Positions 27,603 to 36,050 of a stretch of 64,000 nt of DNA are shown here, piece after piece (position 1 is the first letter of the stretch; each line of letters begins with the position of its first letter). Under the pieces are notes generated by a model. That model was not told where the DNA came from. It ran no database searches and worked only from the letters and a program-made list of their open reading frames with translations. The DNA lies in assembly GCF_003025035.1 (NCBI RefSeq), contig NZ_PYJN01000013.1:372001-436000 (forward strand), read 5' to 3'. The DNA comes from Rhizobium sp. SEMIA4064 (GTDB lineage Bacteria > Pseudomonadota > Alphaproteobacteria > Rhizobiales > Rhizobiaceae). Both the position numbers and the translations under genes were made by a program.

Positions 27603-28160
27603 CTAGCTTTTCCTTGCCAGCTCCAGCAATTCCTTGTCGCTCAGCGGCCTTACGATGCCTTCGCCGGTCGAGACGGGGGAAAAGCCGAACATCTGATAGA
27701 GCTGAAGCGCCCGCGGATGGTCGAGATTGTTGGTGGTCGCGGTGATGCGTTGCGGGCTCAGCGTCCACATGGCGTAGAGCGCCTGCAACAGGAACCATTT
27801 GCCGATGCCGAGACCGAGAGCGTGCTCGATCAGGCCGAAATGGCTGAGCTCGATCGTCTCCTCATCCTCACGGAAATATTCGAAGAAGCCGGCCGGAGCG
27901 CCGTTAACATAGAGTACGCTGATGTCGTTGCGCTGGTCGTGCAAAACTGCCGTCAGCTCCTCGTCGTGCATGCGAAGCCGGTCGACCCAATGCCAGCGCG
28001 CGCCGACCTGGCGATAGAGATAGCGGTAGAAGGGCAGGGGAATGCCGGGCGAGCGCATGATTGCCGTCTGGATGTTGACGGGCACAGGCAGGCTCGCCTT
28101 GGGCGGCGCGGTCATTTCCAGCCGGGTGATATGGACTTTGAGCGACGATGGGGTTTTCAC
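27603..28160 (-). CDS. GNAT family N-acetyltransferase
   Basis: A 185-residue acetyltransferase-like protein. The fold core is visible as PAGFFEYFREDEETIELSHF, then LGIGKWFLLQALYAMW (acetyl-CoA loop region) and ALQLYQMFGFSPV. A GTG at 28160 lies just after the stop of the sulfurtransferase and is the likely start; a longer frame would overlap that gene. It is the last gene of a four-gene minus-strand run (cysK, alaX, sseA, GNAT), so a role in amino acid or thiol metabolism is possible. Confidence 0.75.
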   Translation of the reverse strand: MKTPSSLKVHITRLEMTAPPKASLPVPVNIQTAIMRSPGIPLPFYRYLYRQVGARWHWVDRLRMHDEELTAVLHDQRNDISVLYVNGAPAGFFEYFREDEETIELSHFGLIEHALGLGIGKWFLLQALYAMWTLSPQRITATTNNLDHPRALQLYQMFGFSPVSTGEGIVRPLSDKELLELARKS

Positions 28161-28174
28161 GGGGACGGTGCCGC

Positions 28175-29032
28175 TCAGTCTTTGCCAGTGACGATACGCG
28201 TGTCCGGCCGGCTGCCCCATTCCGACCAGGAGCCGTCATAGAGCCGGTTGGCGCCATGGCCGAGCGATTCCAGCGCCAGCGTTATGATGGCGGCGGTGAT
28301 TCCGGAGCCGCAGGTGGTCACGACAGGCTTTTCAAGATCGATACCGGCCTTCTCGATCGTTTCGCGCAGTTCCGGCAGGGATTTGAACTTGCCGTTCACC
28401 GCGAAGCTGCCGGACGGCAGGCTTTTTGCGCCCGGCATGTGACCGGAGCGCATGCCTTCGCGCGGTTCCGGCTCGGTGGCCGCGAAACGGCCGGCGCTGC
28501 GGGCATCGGCGATCTGCAGCGAGCCGCTGTCGACGACCTCGCGCATCTCATCGAAGGGGACAATGCGGGCCGCATTGAAATTCGGCTTGAAGGTGGCCGG
28601 TGCATATGCGGGCAGGGCGATTTCCAGCGGTCGCCCTTCGGCCTTCCAGCCATCCAGGCCGCCGTCGAGCACGAAGACATTCGCAGCGCCCATGACGACA
28701 TGAAATAGCCACCAGACACGCGGTGATGCGAAGATGCCGGGGCCATCATAGACCACGATGCGATCGGTCTCGCTGATGCCGAGCTTGCCGACCTCGGCTG
28801 CGAAGACTTCCGGCGAAGGCACCATATGCGGCAGGCCGGTAGAGTGATCGGCGATCTTGTCCTGATCGAAGCGGATGGTGCCGGGAATATGACCGCTGGC
28901 ATATTCGGCATTGGCATCGCGCTTCTGCGCCGGCAGATAGAAGGATGCGTCGAGGATACGCAGATCCTTGGCGCCCAGTTCGCTCTGCAGCCAATCGGCG
29001 GATACGACGAAACGGCTCTTCTCCGCTGTCAT
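28175..29032 (-). CDS. sseA: 3-mercaptopyruvate sulfurtransferase (two rhodanese domains)
   Basis: A 285-residue protein of two rhodanese modules: an inactive N-terminal one (LRILDASFYLP, then GHIPGTIRFD) and a C-terminal one with active-site Cys in TTCGSGITA. The CGSGxTA loop fits mercaptopyruvate sulfurtransferase better than thiosulfate rhodanese. GGGAGAG precedes the ATG at 29032. It follows alaX in a minus-strand run with cysK, consistent with cysteine and sulfur metabolism. Confidence 0.92.
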   Translation of the reverse strand: MTAEKSRFVVSADWLQSELGAKDLRILDASFYLPAQKRDANAEYASGHIPGTIRFDQDKIADHSTGLPHMVPSPEVFAAEVGKLGISETDRIVVYDGPGIFASPRVWWLFHVVMGAANVFVLDGGLDGWKAEGRPLEIALPAYAPATFKPNFNAARIVPFDEMREVVDSGSLQIADARSAGRFAATEPEPREGMRSGHMPGAKSLPSGSFAVNGKFKSLPELRETIEKAGIDLEKPVVTTCGSGITAAIITLALESLGHGANRLYDGSWSEWGSRPDTRIVTGKD

Positions 29033-29084
29033 GATGATCTCTCCCTGATTTATATCGGGCCTTATTGTTCCAGAAACCGCCGGC

Positions 29085-29822
29085 TTAGGCGTCGTCGGTG
29101 GGCGTGCCGAAACGGATGCGGAAGCGGCGGTTCTCCCTGCCCTTCTTCTCGATCTTGGCGATATAGATTGCCCCGACTTCCTGCGTCTCCGACACATGTG
29201 TGCCGCCGCAGGGCTGGCTGTCAATGGCGGAGTTCTCGCCGATGCAGACAAGGCTGACGCGGCCGAGTCCGATCGGCGGGCGCACATTCTTCGACTTGAC
29301 GATACCCGGATTGGCTGCAAGCTCCTCATCCGTGATCCACTGGACGAAAACGGGATGGTTCTCGCTGACGAGCGCCATCATCTTCGCCGTCACCTCGTCC
29401 TTGTCGATCGTCTCGCTCATGTCGAAATCGACGCGGCTTTCATCCTCGCCGACCGCCGCACCCGTGATCGGATATTGGCAGACAACCGAGAGCAGATGGC
29501 AAGCGGTGTGCATACGCATCAGCCGGTAGCGGCGCGGCCAGTCGACATGCAGCACCAGCTTCTCGCCGAGGGCAGGCGGCGCTGCGCCCTCCTGCGGCAC
29601 ATGGATGATGATATCCTTCGTCGCCCCGTGCTTGGTCTGGCCAAGCACGATTTTGGAACCGTCGGCGCGCTCGAAGAAACCGGTGTCCCCCGGCTGTCCG
29701 CCGGAGGTCGCGTAGAAGCAGGTTTGATCGAGCTCTATGCCCCCATCCTCGTGAATTGCGGTTACGACAGCCTCAGCAGTCGAGAGATAGAAATCGTCAC
29801 GATAAAGGGCATTCACCGACAT
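29085..29822 (-). CDS. Alanyl-tRNA editing protein (AlaX type)
   Basis: A 245-residue stand-alone editing domain that removes wrongly attached Ser or Gly from tRNA-Ala. It has the zinc motifs HTACH (HxxxH) and CGGTH (CxxxH), and GGQPGDTG in the N-terminal beta barrel, as in the editing part of AlaRS. It starts 4 bases after the cysK stop, so the two are almost certainly co-transcribed. Confidence 0.92.
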   Translation of the reverse strand: MSVNALYRDDFYLSTAEAVVTAIHEDGGIELDQTCFYATSGGQPGDTGFFERADGSKIVLGQTKHGATKDIIIHVPQEGAAPPALGEKLVLHVDWPRRYRLMRMHTACHLLSVVCQYPITGAAVGEDESRVDFDMSETIDKDEVTAKMMALVSENHPVFVQWITDEELAANPGIVKSKNVRPPIGLGRVSLVCIGENSAIDSQPCGGTHVSETQEVGAIYIAKIEKKGRENRRFRIRFGTPTDDA

Positions 29823-29826
29823 AAAA

Positions 29827-30867
29827 TCACGCCAGGTTTTCGTAAGGAATAGGAATATTGGAAGTCGTCGTCAGATATGCCGGCAGCGGCAGACCCTTCG
29901 ATCTCAGGAAGTCCGGATTGAAAAGCTTGGACTGATAGCGATTGCCATAGTCGCAGAGGATAGTCACGATCGTATGGCCGGGGCCGAGATCCCTGGCAAG
30001 GCGCACGGCGCCGGCAATGTTGATGGCCGTCGAGCCGCCGAGGCAGAGACCTTCGTGTTCGACCAGATCGAAGACATAGGGCAGGGCTTCGGCATCGGTG
30101 ATCTGATAGGCGAAATCAGGCGTAAAACCTTCCAGGTTTGCAGTTACGCGGCCCTGGCCGATACCCTCGGTGATCGAAGAGCCGGAGGATTTCAGCTCGC
30201 CGTTCTTGTAGAATTCGTAAAGTGCCGCCCCTTCCGGATCGGCGATGCCGATCTTGATGTCCTTGTTGAAACCATGCAGACCCATGGCGACGCCCGCCAA
30301 CGTGCCGCCGGAGCCGACCGAGCAGATGAAGCCGTCGACCTTGCCGTTGGTGTCAGCCCAGATTTCCTTGGCGGTCGTTTCAATATGCGCCTGGCGATTG
30401 GCGACGTTGTCGAACTGGTTCGCCCAGATCGCGCCGTTCGGCTCAGTCTTCGCCAATTCCGCCGCAAGCCGGCCGGAAACCTTCACGTAGTTGTTGGGGT
30501 TTTTGTAGGGAACGGCCGGCACTTCCACCAGCTCGGCGCCGAGCAGCTTCAGCGCGTCCTTCTTTTCCTGGCTCTGTGTTTCCGGAATGACGATGACGGT
30601 GCGGTAGCCCAACGCCTTGGCGACCACCGTCAAGCCGATGCCGGTATTGCCCGCAGTCCCCTCGACGATGACGCCGCCGGGCTTCAGCAGGCCTTTCTTT
30701 TCGGCATCGCGGATGATGTAGAGCGCGGCGCGATCCTTGACCGACTGGCCGGGGTTCAGGAACTCCGCCTTGCCGAGGATGGTCGAGCCCGTCGCCTCGG
30801 AGGCACCCTTGAGTTTGATCAGTGGCGTGTTGCCGATCGCTTCTAGGACGGAGGGATGGACGGTCAT
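29827..30867 (-). CDS. cysK: Cysteine synthase A (O-acetylserine sulfhydrylase)
   Basis: A 346-residue PLP enzyme of the OASS family. The PLP Lys is in NPGQSVKDRAA near residue 44, the substrate loop is EGTAGNTGIGL near 69-79, and the phosphate-binding loop is CSVGSGGTLAG. It is longer at the C-terminus than E. coli CysK (323 residues), with a tail YLTTTSNIPIPYENLA seen in related rhizobial proteins. It is the first gene of the cysK-alaX-sseA-GNAT run. Confidence 0.92.
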   Translation of the reverse strand: MTVHPSVLEAIGNTPLIKLKGASEATGSTILGKAEFLNPGQSVKDRAALYIIRDAEKKGLLKPGGVIVEGTAGNTGIGLTVVAKALGYRTVIVIPETQSQEKKDALKLLGAELVEVPAVPYKNPNNYVKVSGRLAAELAKTEPNGAIWANQFDNVANRQAHIETTAKEIWADTNGKVDGFICSVGSGGTLAGVAMGLHGFNKDIKIGIADPEGAALYEFYKNGELKSSGSSITEGIGQGRVTANLEGFTPDFAYQITDAEALPYVFDLVEHEGLCLGGSTAINIAGAVRLARDLGPGHTIVTILCDYGNRYQSKLFNPDFLRSKGLPLPAYLTTTSNIPIPYENLA

Positions 30868-31162
30868 GGAATCTCTGCCTTCTGTTCGGGACTACTGTAA
30901 GAACGGTCTTTTCCCTTCACAAGGCGGCATAGGCAAGAAATTCTGTTCCTCGCTATTTGTTCGTGCCGCAAAATTCGACTTGGCGACCTCATTGGCCGCA
31001 ATCTTCGATCCGGTCCGCGTGTCTCCAATTGGTGACATTGTTTTCCATATCGGGCCCTTAATCCGGCCGAAAGCGGCCACAATGATGCGCTATCTCTAAA
31101 ATGCCACGGACGGCCGCGAATAAGTGTCTGATGTAAGCGACCGCCAGCCAAGGAGAAGAGCC

Positions 31163-31993
31163 ATGAGCCCGTTCATCGCACGCCCCGAACACGGAGTCGT
31201 CTGGATTACCGGCGCCAGTTCCGGTATGGGCCGCGCGCTCGCGCTGAAACTGGCCGAAGAAGGATATAAAGTCGCCGTTACGGCTCGCAGTCATGAAAAG
31301 CTTCTTGAGTTGCAGGCCGAGGCAAGCGCGCTTGCCGGCAGCATCGTCGTGCTCGACGGCGATGTTACCAGCGCTGAAGATATGGAGCACACCGTTGCCG
31401 CCATCGAATATCAGCACGGCCCCGTCGCCCTGGCGGTTCTGAATGCTGGCATCTATCTGCCGGCGCGGGGCGAGGACCTCAATCACGAGGTGTTCGAACG
31501 AAGCTTTGCCGTCAATCTCCACGGTGTCGTCAACTGCCTCGTTCCTGCGGTCCGGCATATGCGCTCCAGGGGATACGGGCAGGTTGCCCTTGTGTCTTCG
31601 GTGGCTGGTTATGGCGGCCTGCCCGGTGGCGCTGCTTACGGCGCCAGCAAGGCTGCGCTGATCAACATGGCCGAAAGCCTGAAGTTCGAGCTGGAACGGA
31701 TGGGCATTCACATCCAGCTCGTCACCCCCGGTTATGTCGATACGCCATTGACCGCACAGAACAAGTTCGAGATGCCGGACGTGGTATCGGCGCAGCAGGC
31801 TGCGGACACGATCGCAGCCGGATTGAAATCGCCGGCCTTCGACATCAGCTTCCCGAAGGGCTTGGTCTATCGGGCAAAGCTTTTGAAGTTTCTGCCCTAC
31901 AGCCTCTATTTCCGGGTGCTGCGATATTTTCTCGGCAGCGGCCATAAGCACCAGTCGGTCGGGCCGCGCGTAACGCCGCATCCGGCCGAATAG
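31163..31993 (+). CDS. Short-chain dehydrogenase/reductase, probable membrane-associated type
   Basis: A 276-residue SDR with TGASSGMG cofactor loop, NAGIYLP, catalytic Ser in VSSVAG and YGASK. The C-terminal ~50 residues (KLLKFLPYSLYFRVLRYFLG) are basic and amphipathic, suggesting membrane association as in lipid-active SDRs. AAGGAG precedes the start at 31163. It converges on the photolyase remnant, with three bases between the stops. The 295 bases upstream, shared with cysK, show no clear element. Confidence 0.88.
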   Translation: MSPFIARPEHGVVWITGASSGMGRALALKLAEEGYKVAVTARSHEKLLELQAEASALAGSIVVLDGDVTSAEDMEHTVAAIEYQHGPVALAVLNAGIYLPARGEDLNHEVFERSFAVNLHGVVNCLVPAVRHMRSRGYGQVALVSSVAGYGGLPGGAAYGASKAALINMAESLKFELERMGIHIQLVTPGYVDTPLTAQNKFEMPDVVSAQQAADTIAAGLKSPAFDISFPKGLVYRAKLLKFLPYSLYFRVLRYFLGSGHKHQSVGPRVTPHPAE

Positions 31994-31996
31994 CGC

Positions 31997-32445
31997 TTAA
32001 TCATCCTTCTTCAGTGATGCGTGTGCATCGAGCGCACGCTGCCGCGCCGCGGTGTGATCGACGATCGGCCGGGGAAAGTCCCTGCCGAGTTCTATGCCCG
32101 CACGCTTCAGCACCGTATCCGGCGCCTCGAATGGCCGATGGATGTATTTGCTGTCGAGAGCTGCCAGCTCCGGCACGAAGGTCCTGATATAGCCACCATC
32201 CGGATCGAATTTCTCGCCCTGCAGCACCGGATTGAAGATGCGGAAGAAGGGCGAGGCATCGGCGCCTGAGCCCGCCACCCATTGCCAGTTTGCAGTATTG
32301 GCCGCCGGATCGGCATCGACGAGCGTATCGCGAAACCAGGACTCCCCCTCGCGCCAGTCGATCAGCAGATCCTTGATCAGGAACGAGGCCGTGATCATGC
32401 GGACGCGATTATGCATCCAGCCGTGCCGCCAAAGCTGCCGGCTCT
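31997..32445 (-). pseudogene. Deoxyribodipyrimidine photolyase, 5'-truncated remnant
   Basis: Sequence similarity starts at RQLWRHGWMHNRVRM, about 10 codons before the first ATG at 32416, and runs through WQWVAGSGADASPFFRIFNP to a normal C-terminus. This is the C-terminal ~140 residues of the FAD-binding domain of a CPD photolyase (normally ~480 residues). No photolyase sequence precedes RQLW; upstream codons are unrelated. The N-terminal chromophore domain and most of the FAD site are missing, so it cannot be a working photolyase. Confidence 0.8.
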
Positions 32446-32628
32446 TTCTTCGATGTCGTCATGGCCTGGCCAGCCGACCGCCCGTTGTTTCTTCGCAGGA
32501 TTTGTCGCTGCCGGAACCAGTATATGATGTCGGTCGCAAAATAGTTCCACCCATGCGCGTTTCATCGGGAAATAGTACCCGCAACTCTCGTGAGGAAATC
32601 TGGATGCGGCTTGTGATATAGAGGATGC

Positions 32629-32646
32629 TTGTCACTGTTCTGTAAT
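32629..32646 (+). promoter_or_regulatory. Candidate PHO box upstream of ugpC
   Basis: TTGTCAC-TGTT-CTGTAAT fits the two-half-site PhoB box (CTGTCAT with a 4-base spacer) at 5 and 6 of 7 positions. It ends 62 bases before the ugpC start. The ugp genes are PhoB-controlled in other bacteria. Confidence 0.45.
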
Positions 32647-32708
32647 GCAAATTCGCTAGCAGTCCACGCGATTGACGACCCAGAATTAAATAGGCGGGGA
32701 AGAATAAC

Positions 32709-33821
32709 ATGGCGGAAATCCGGATCGAGCAAGTTCGCAAGGCCTATGGACGCAATCAGGTCGTGCACGGCGTCGATCTGACCTTCCGCTCCGGGGAGTT
32801 CGTCGTCATTCTCGGCCCTTCCGGCTGCGGCAAGTCCACCCTGATGCGCATGATCGCCGGCCTTGAGGATATTACCTCGGGCGAAATTATTATTGACGGC
32901 AAGGTCGTCAATCAACTCGAGCCGCGCGAGCGCGGTTGCGCCATGGTCTTCCAGAACTACGCGCTTTATCCGCACATGGATGTCGCCGCCAACATGGGCT
33001 ACGCGCTCAAGGTGGCCGGCGTGCCGCGCGCCGAACGTGAGCGTCGCATCAAGGAAACGGCCCGCATTGTCGGCCTGGAAGATTTCCTGGCCCGCAAGCC
33101 ATCCGAGCTTTCGGGCGGTCAGCGCCAGCGCGTCGCCATGGGCCGCGCCATCATCCGCGAACCGAAGGTTTTCCTCTTCGACGAACCGCTCTCCAACCTC
33201 GACGCCAAGCTGCGCGTGCAGATGCGTGTCGAAATCCGCCGCCTGCACAAGCGCCTGTCGGCCACCTCGGTTTTCGTCACCCACGATCAGGTCGAGGCGA
33301 TGACGCTCGCTGACAAGCTGGTGGTCATGTACAAGGGCAATGTCGAGCAGGTCGGCACGCCGCTTGAGGTCTACAACACGCCGCGCACCCGTTTCGTCGG
33401 TTCCTTCATCGGTTCGCCGGCAATGAATTTCCTCGAAGGCTCCTTCTCGGCGAACGGCGAGCAATTTATCTTTGATGGCCTGCCGATCGCCATCGACGCC
33501 AACATCGGCAAGCGCCACGCCGGCCTGCCGGTCACGCTCGGCATCCGCCCGGAACATGCGCGTCTCGTGCCGGCCGGCACGCCGGGCGCCGTTCCCGCCA
33601 CGGTGGATTTCGTCGAAGAACTCGGCGCTGGCCGCGTCATTCACTGCGATATCAACGGCTCCAGCTTCGCCGTTGCCGTCGCCGATCATACCACCGGGCA
33701 AACGGGTGACGCCGTCGGCCTGGAGCTTGCCCAGCAGCATACGCATCTCTTCGCCCAGGACACCGGCCTGCGGCTCGACACCATTGCCTCGGTCACACCT
33801 CTCAAGGTTGCCGCAAACTAA
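32709..33821 (+). CDS. ugpC: Glycerol-3-phosphate ABC transporter, ATP-binding subunit
   Basis: A 370-residue MalK/UgpC-type ATPase. Walker [10 protein letters not shown] is near residues 37-45, Q-loop [11 protein letters not shown], signature [15 protein letters not shown], Walker [15 protein letters not shown] and the switch His in VTHDQVEAM. The C-terminal TOBE/regulatory domain ([11 protein letters not shown] onward) is that of sugar-phosphate importers. It faces the ugpBAE genes with converging transcription, so it must be expressed from its own promoter. Confidence 0.92.
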   Translation: MAEIRIEQVRKAYGRNQVVHGVDLTFRSGEFVVILGPSGCGKSTLMRMIAGLEDITSGEIIIDGKVVNQLEPRERGCAMVFQNYALYPHMDVAANMGYALKVAGVPRAERERRIKETARIVGLEDFLARKPSELSGGQRQRVAMGRAIIREPKVFLFDEPLSNLDAKLRVQMRVEIRRLHKRLSATSVFVTHDQVEAMTLADKLVVMYKGNVEQVGTPLEVYNTPRTRFVGSFIGSPAMNFLEGSFSANGEQFIFDGLPIAIDANIGKRHAGLPVTLGIRPEHARLVPAGTPGAVPATVDFVEELGAGRVIHCDINGSSFAVAVADHTTGQTGDAVGLELAQQHTHLFAQDTGLRLDTIASVTPLKVAAN

Positions 33822-33849
33822 TTTTCAGACATCAATTTTCAGCAAGAGC

Positions 33850-33882
33850 GCCCGGAAATCCCTACCGATTTCCGGGCTTTTT
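33850..33882 (+). terminator. Intrinsic terminator after ugpC
   Basis: An 11-base perfect stem (GCCCGGAAATC and complement), loop CCTACC, then five T, 28 bases after the ugpC stop. Confidence 0.85.
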
Positions 33883-33951
33883 GCTGCCCGGAACATCCCG
33901 CTTTCAGATTAAATCATCCAATCGGACAATATCTCTGGATTCTAAAACGAA

Positions 33952-33983
33952 AGCACCGTGCGTTCAAATGAACACACGGTGCT
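33952..33983 (-). terminator. Intrinsic terminator after ugpE
   Basis: A long stem with AGCACCGTG and GTTCA arms, interrupted by one C/A mismatch. On the minus strand TTTCGTTTT follows. Confidence 0.7.
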
Positions 33984-34047
33984 CTCAGCAATAGGCGGGG
34001 TACTGGAAGCCGCCGCATTCCCTCAGGAAACGCGGCAGGCAATCCGA

Positions 34048-34962
34048 TCACTTTTCGGTGGCGATGAGACCGCGAACGAACCAGCGCTGCATCAGAACGA
34101 CGACGAGGAGCGGCGGGATCATGACGATCAGCGTGCCAGCCATGGCGATGTGCCATTCGGGAAGGCCGCCGACGTTCGGGATGAGCTGCTTGAGCTCGGT
34201 CACCGCGGTCCCATGCGCCGGATCGGTGGTGATGAGCAGCGGCCACAGATATTGATTCCAGGCCCAGAGGAACATGATGGTGCCGAGCGCAGCCATATTG
34301 GTGCGCGACAGCGGCAACAGGATATCGAAGAAGAAGCGCAGCGATCCGGCGCCGTCCATGCGCGCGGCTTCCGTCAGTTCGTCCGGTATCGTCAGGAAGA
34401 ATTGACGATAGAGGAAAGTACCGGTCGCCGTGGCGACCAGCGGCAGGATCAAGCCGAGAGAGGAGTTAAGCAGCCCCAGATCCAGAGAGACCTGAATGTC
34501 TGTAACCTTCTCGATGAGCCAGGTAAGGCCAGTGATGTCGAGAAGCCCCTGGTAGGGCGACAGAACGTTCGCTATGACCGCATAGGTCGGCACGATACGC
34601 ACTTCGAGCGGCAGCATCAGCGTTATGAAGACCAGCCAGAAGATGAAATGGCGGCCGGGATACCGGAAATAGACAAGCGAAAATGCGGTGAGCGCCGAAA
34701 CGATCACTTTGCCTGCGGCCACGCCGGTGGCGAAGATCAAGCTGTTCAGCAGCTTGGGGCCGAGATTGGCCGTGGTCCATGCCGTCGTTATGTTAGCCCA
34801 GAATTCTGTGCCAGGAATCAGCGACATTGGTACCTGATTGACGTCGGTCATATTGTGGGATGCGGCGATCGCCACGATGGCTATCGGTCCCGCAGCCGCC
34901 ACGAAACCGATGAACAGGATCAGATGGGTGAAGAAATTGAGAATAGGTGTGCGCTCGACCAT
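34048..34962 (-). CDS. ugpE: Glycerol-3-phosphate ABC transporter permease
   Basis: A 304-residue MalG-type inner-membrane permease with about six helices and the EAA loop ELTEAARMDGAG, which contacts the ATPase. QRWFVRGLIATEK is the typical UgpE/MalG C-terminus. It starts 7 bases after the ugpA stop, and the pair is translated together. Confidence 0.92.
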   Translation of the reverse strand: MVERTPILNFFTHLILFIGFVAAAGPIAIVAIAASHNMTDVNQVPMSLIPGTEFWANITTAWTTANLGPKLLNSLIFATGVAAGKVIVSALTAFSLVYFRYPGRHFIFWLVFITLMLPLEVRIVPTYAVIANVLSPYQGLLDITGLTWLIEKVTDIQVSLDLGLLNSSLGLILPLVATATGTFLYRQFFLTIPDELTEAARMDGAGSLRFFFDILLPLSRTNMAALGTIMFLWAWNQYLWPLLITTDPAHGTAVTELKQLIPNVGGLPEWHIAMAGTLIVMIPPLLVVVLMQRWFVRGLIATEK

Positions 34963-34969
34963 GTCAGCC

Positions 34970-35854
34970 TCAACGGTAATGCACGCGCCGCTCGATGAAG
35001 CGGAACTGGAAGACGGTGAGCACGATGATCAGCAGCATCAGAATGATACTTTGTGCCGCCGCGCCGGAAAAATCGAGGCCTTTGAAGCCGTCGGAATAGA
35101 TCTTGTAGACCATGAGATTGGTTGAGTTGTGCGGGCCGCCTGCGGTCATGATGTCGACGATGCCGAAGGAATCCTGGAAGCTCTCGGTGATGTTGATCAC
35201 CAGCAGGAAGAAGATCGTCGGCGTGATCAGCGGGAACTGAATGTCCCAGAAGCGCCGGAGCACGCCGGAGCCATCCATCGCCGCTGCTTCGATCAACGAG
35301 CGCGGAATGGCCTGGAAGGCGGCGAGGAAGAAGATGAAGCTGTAGCCGATATATTTCCACGAGAAGGCGATAATGATGGTGGCCATGGCGTCCGCACCGT
35401 TGAGGCCCGGGTCCCAGAGGCCCGGCCAATAGTGGTTGACGATGGACATGAAACCGGCTTCCGGTGCCAGGATGAAACGGAAGGCCATTGCCGAAGCAGG
35501 CGCCGCGATGCCGTAAGGCCAGATGAGCACGACGCTGTAGAACTTCGAGCCACGGAGCTGCCGATCTGTGAGAGCGGCCAGTATCAGCGCGACGCCCATG
35601 GAAATGCTGGTGCTGATTGCCGCGAAGATGATGCTGATCGTCACCGAGTTCCAGTAATCGGCACTGGCGAGAATCGATTTGAAGTTGTCGAGCCCGACCC
35701 AGATATTGCCGCCGCCCCAAGGTTGCTGCAGCGTCAGCGACCAGAAGATCGCCTGGCCAGCCGGCCAATAGAAGAAGGTGAAGATGAGGAGGAGCTGCGG
35801 CACTGCGAACAGGATGCCAACGCTCCACTTGCTGAAAGTCGTACGCTTTTCCAT
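34970..35854 (-). CDS. ugpA: Glycerol-3-phosphate ABC transporter permease
   Basis: A 294-residue MalF-type permease with about six transmembrane helices and the EAA loop SLIEAAAMDGSG. RRVHY near the C-terminus is common in UgpA. GGAAGAA precedes the ATG. It lies 196 bases downstream of ugpB, after a strong hairpin. Confidence 0.92.
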   Translation of the reverse strand: MEKRTTFSKWSVGILFAVPQLLLIFTFFYWPAGQAIFWSLTLQQPWGGGNIWVGLDNFKSILASADYWNSVTISIIFAAISTSISMGVALILAALTDRQLRGSKFYSVVLIWPYGIAAPASAMAFRFILAPEAGFMSIVNHYWPGLWDPGLNGADAMATIIIAFSWKYIGYSFIFFLAAFQAIPRSLIEAAAMDGSGVLRRFWDIQFPLITPTIFFLLVINITESFQDSFGIVDIMTAGGPHNSTNLMVYKIYSDGFKGLDFSGAAAQSIILMLLIIVLTVFQFRFIERRVHYR

Positions 35855-35999
35855 TGCTTCTTCCGGCTTGGACCCCTGAGCGCCGCGCGGTCATCTGAAC
35901 GCATAAAGGACGCTCTACCGTTTGAATCGAGAACATCTCGTCCGTTTCAGATGAAACCAACCGAAAGCGGATACTCTAGTGCCAATTGCGGTCATAACG

Positions 36000-36027
36000 A
36001 ACGTCCGCCGGGATTTCCCGACGGACG
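36000..36027 (-). terminator. Stem-loop between ugpB and ugpA
   Basis: ACGTCCGCCGGGA pairs with TCCCGACGGACGT (one C/A mismatch). No good U-tract follows, so it may protect the ugpB mRNA or partially terminate, leaving more binding protein than permease. Confidence 0.55.
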
Positions 36028-36050
36028 TCGTCTATTTCTGCGCTAACTGC

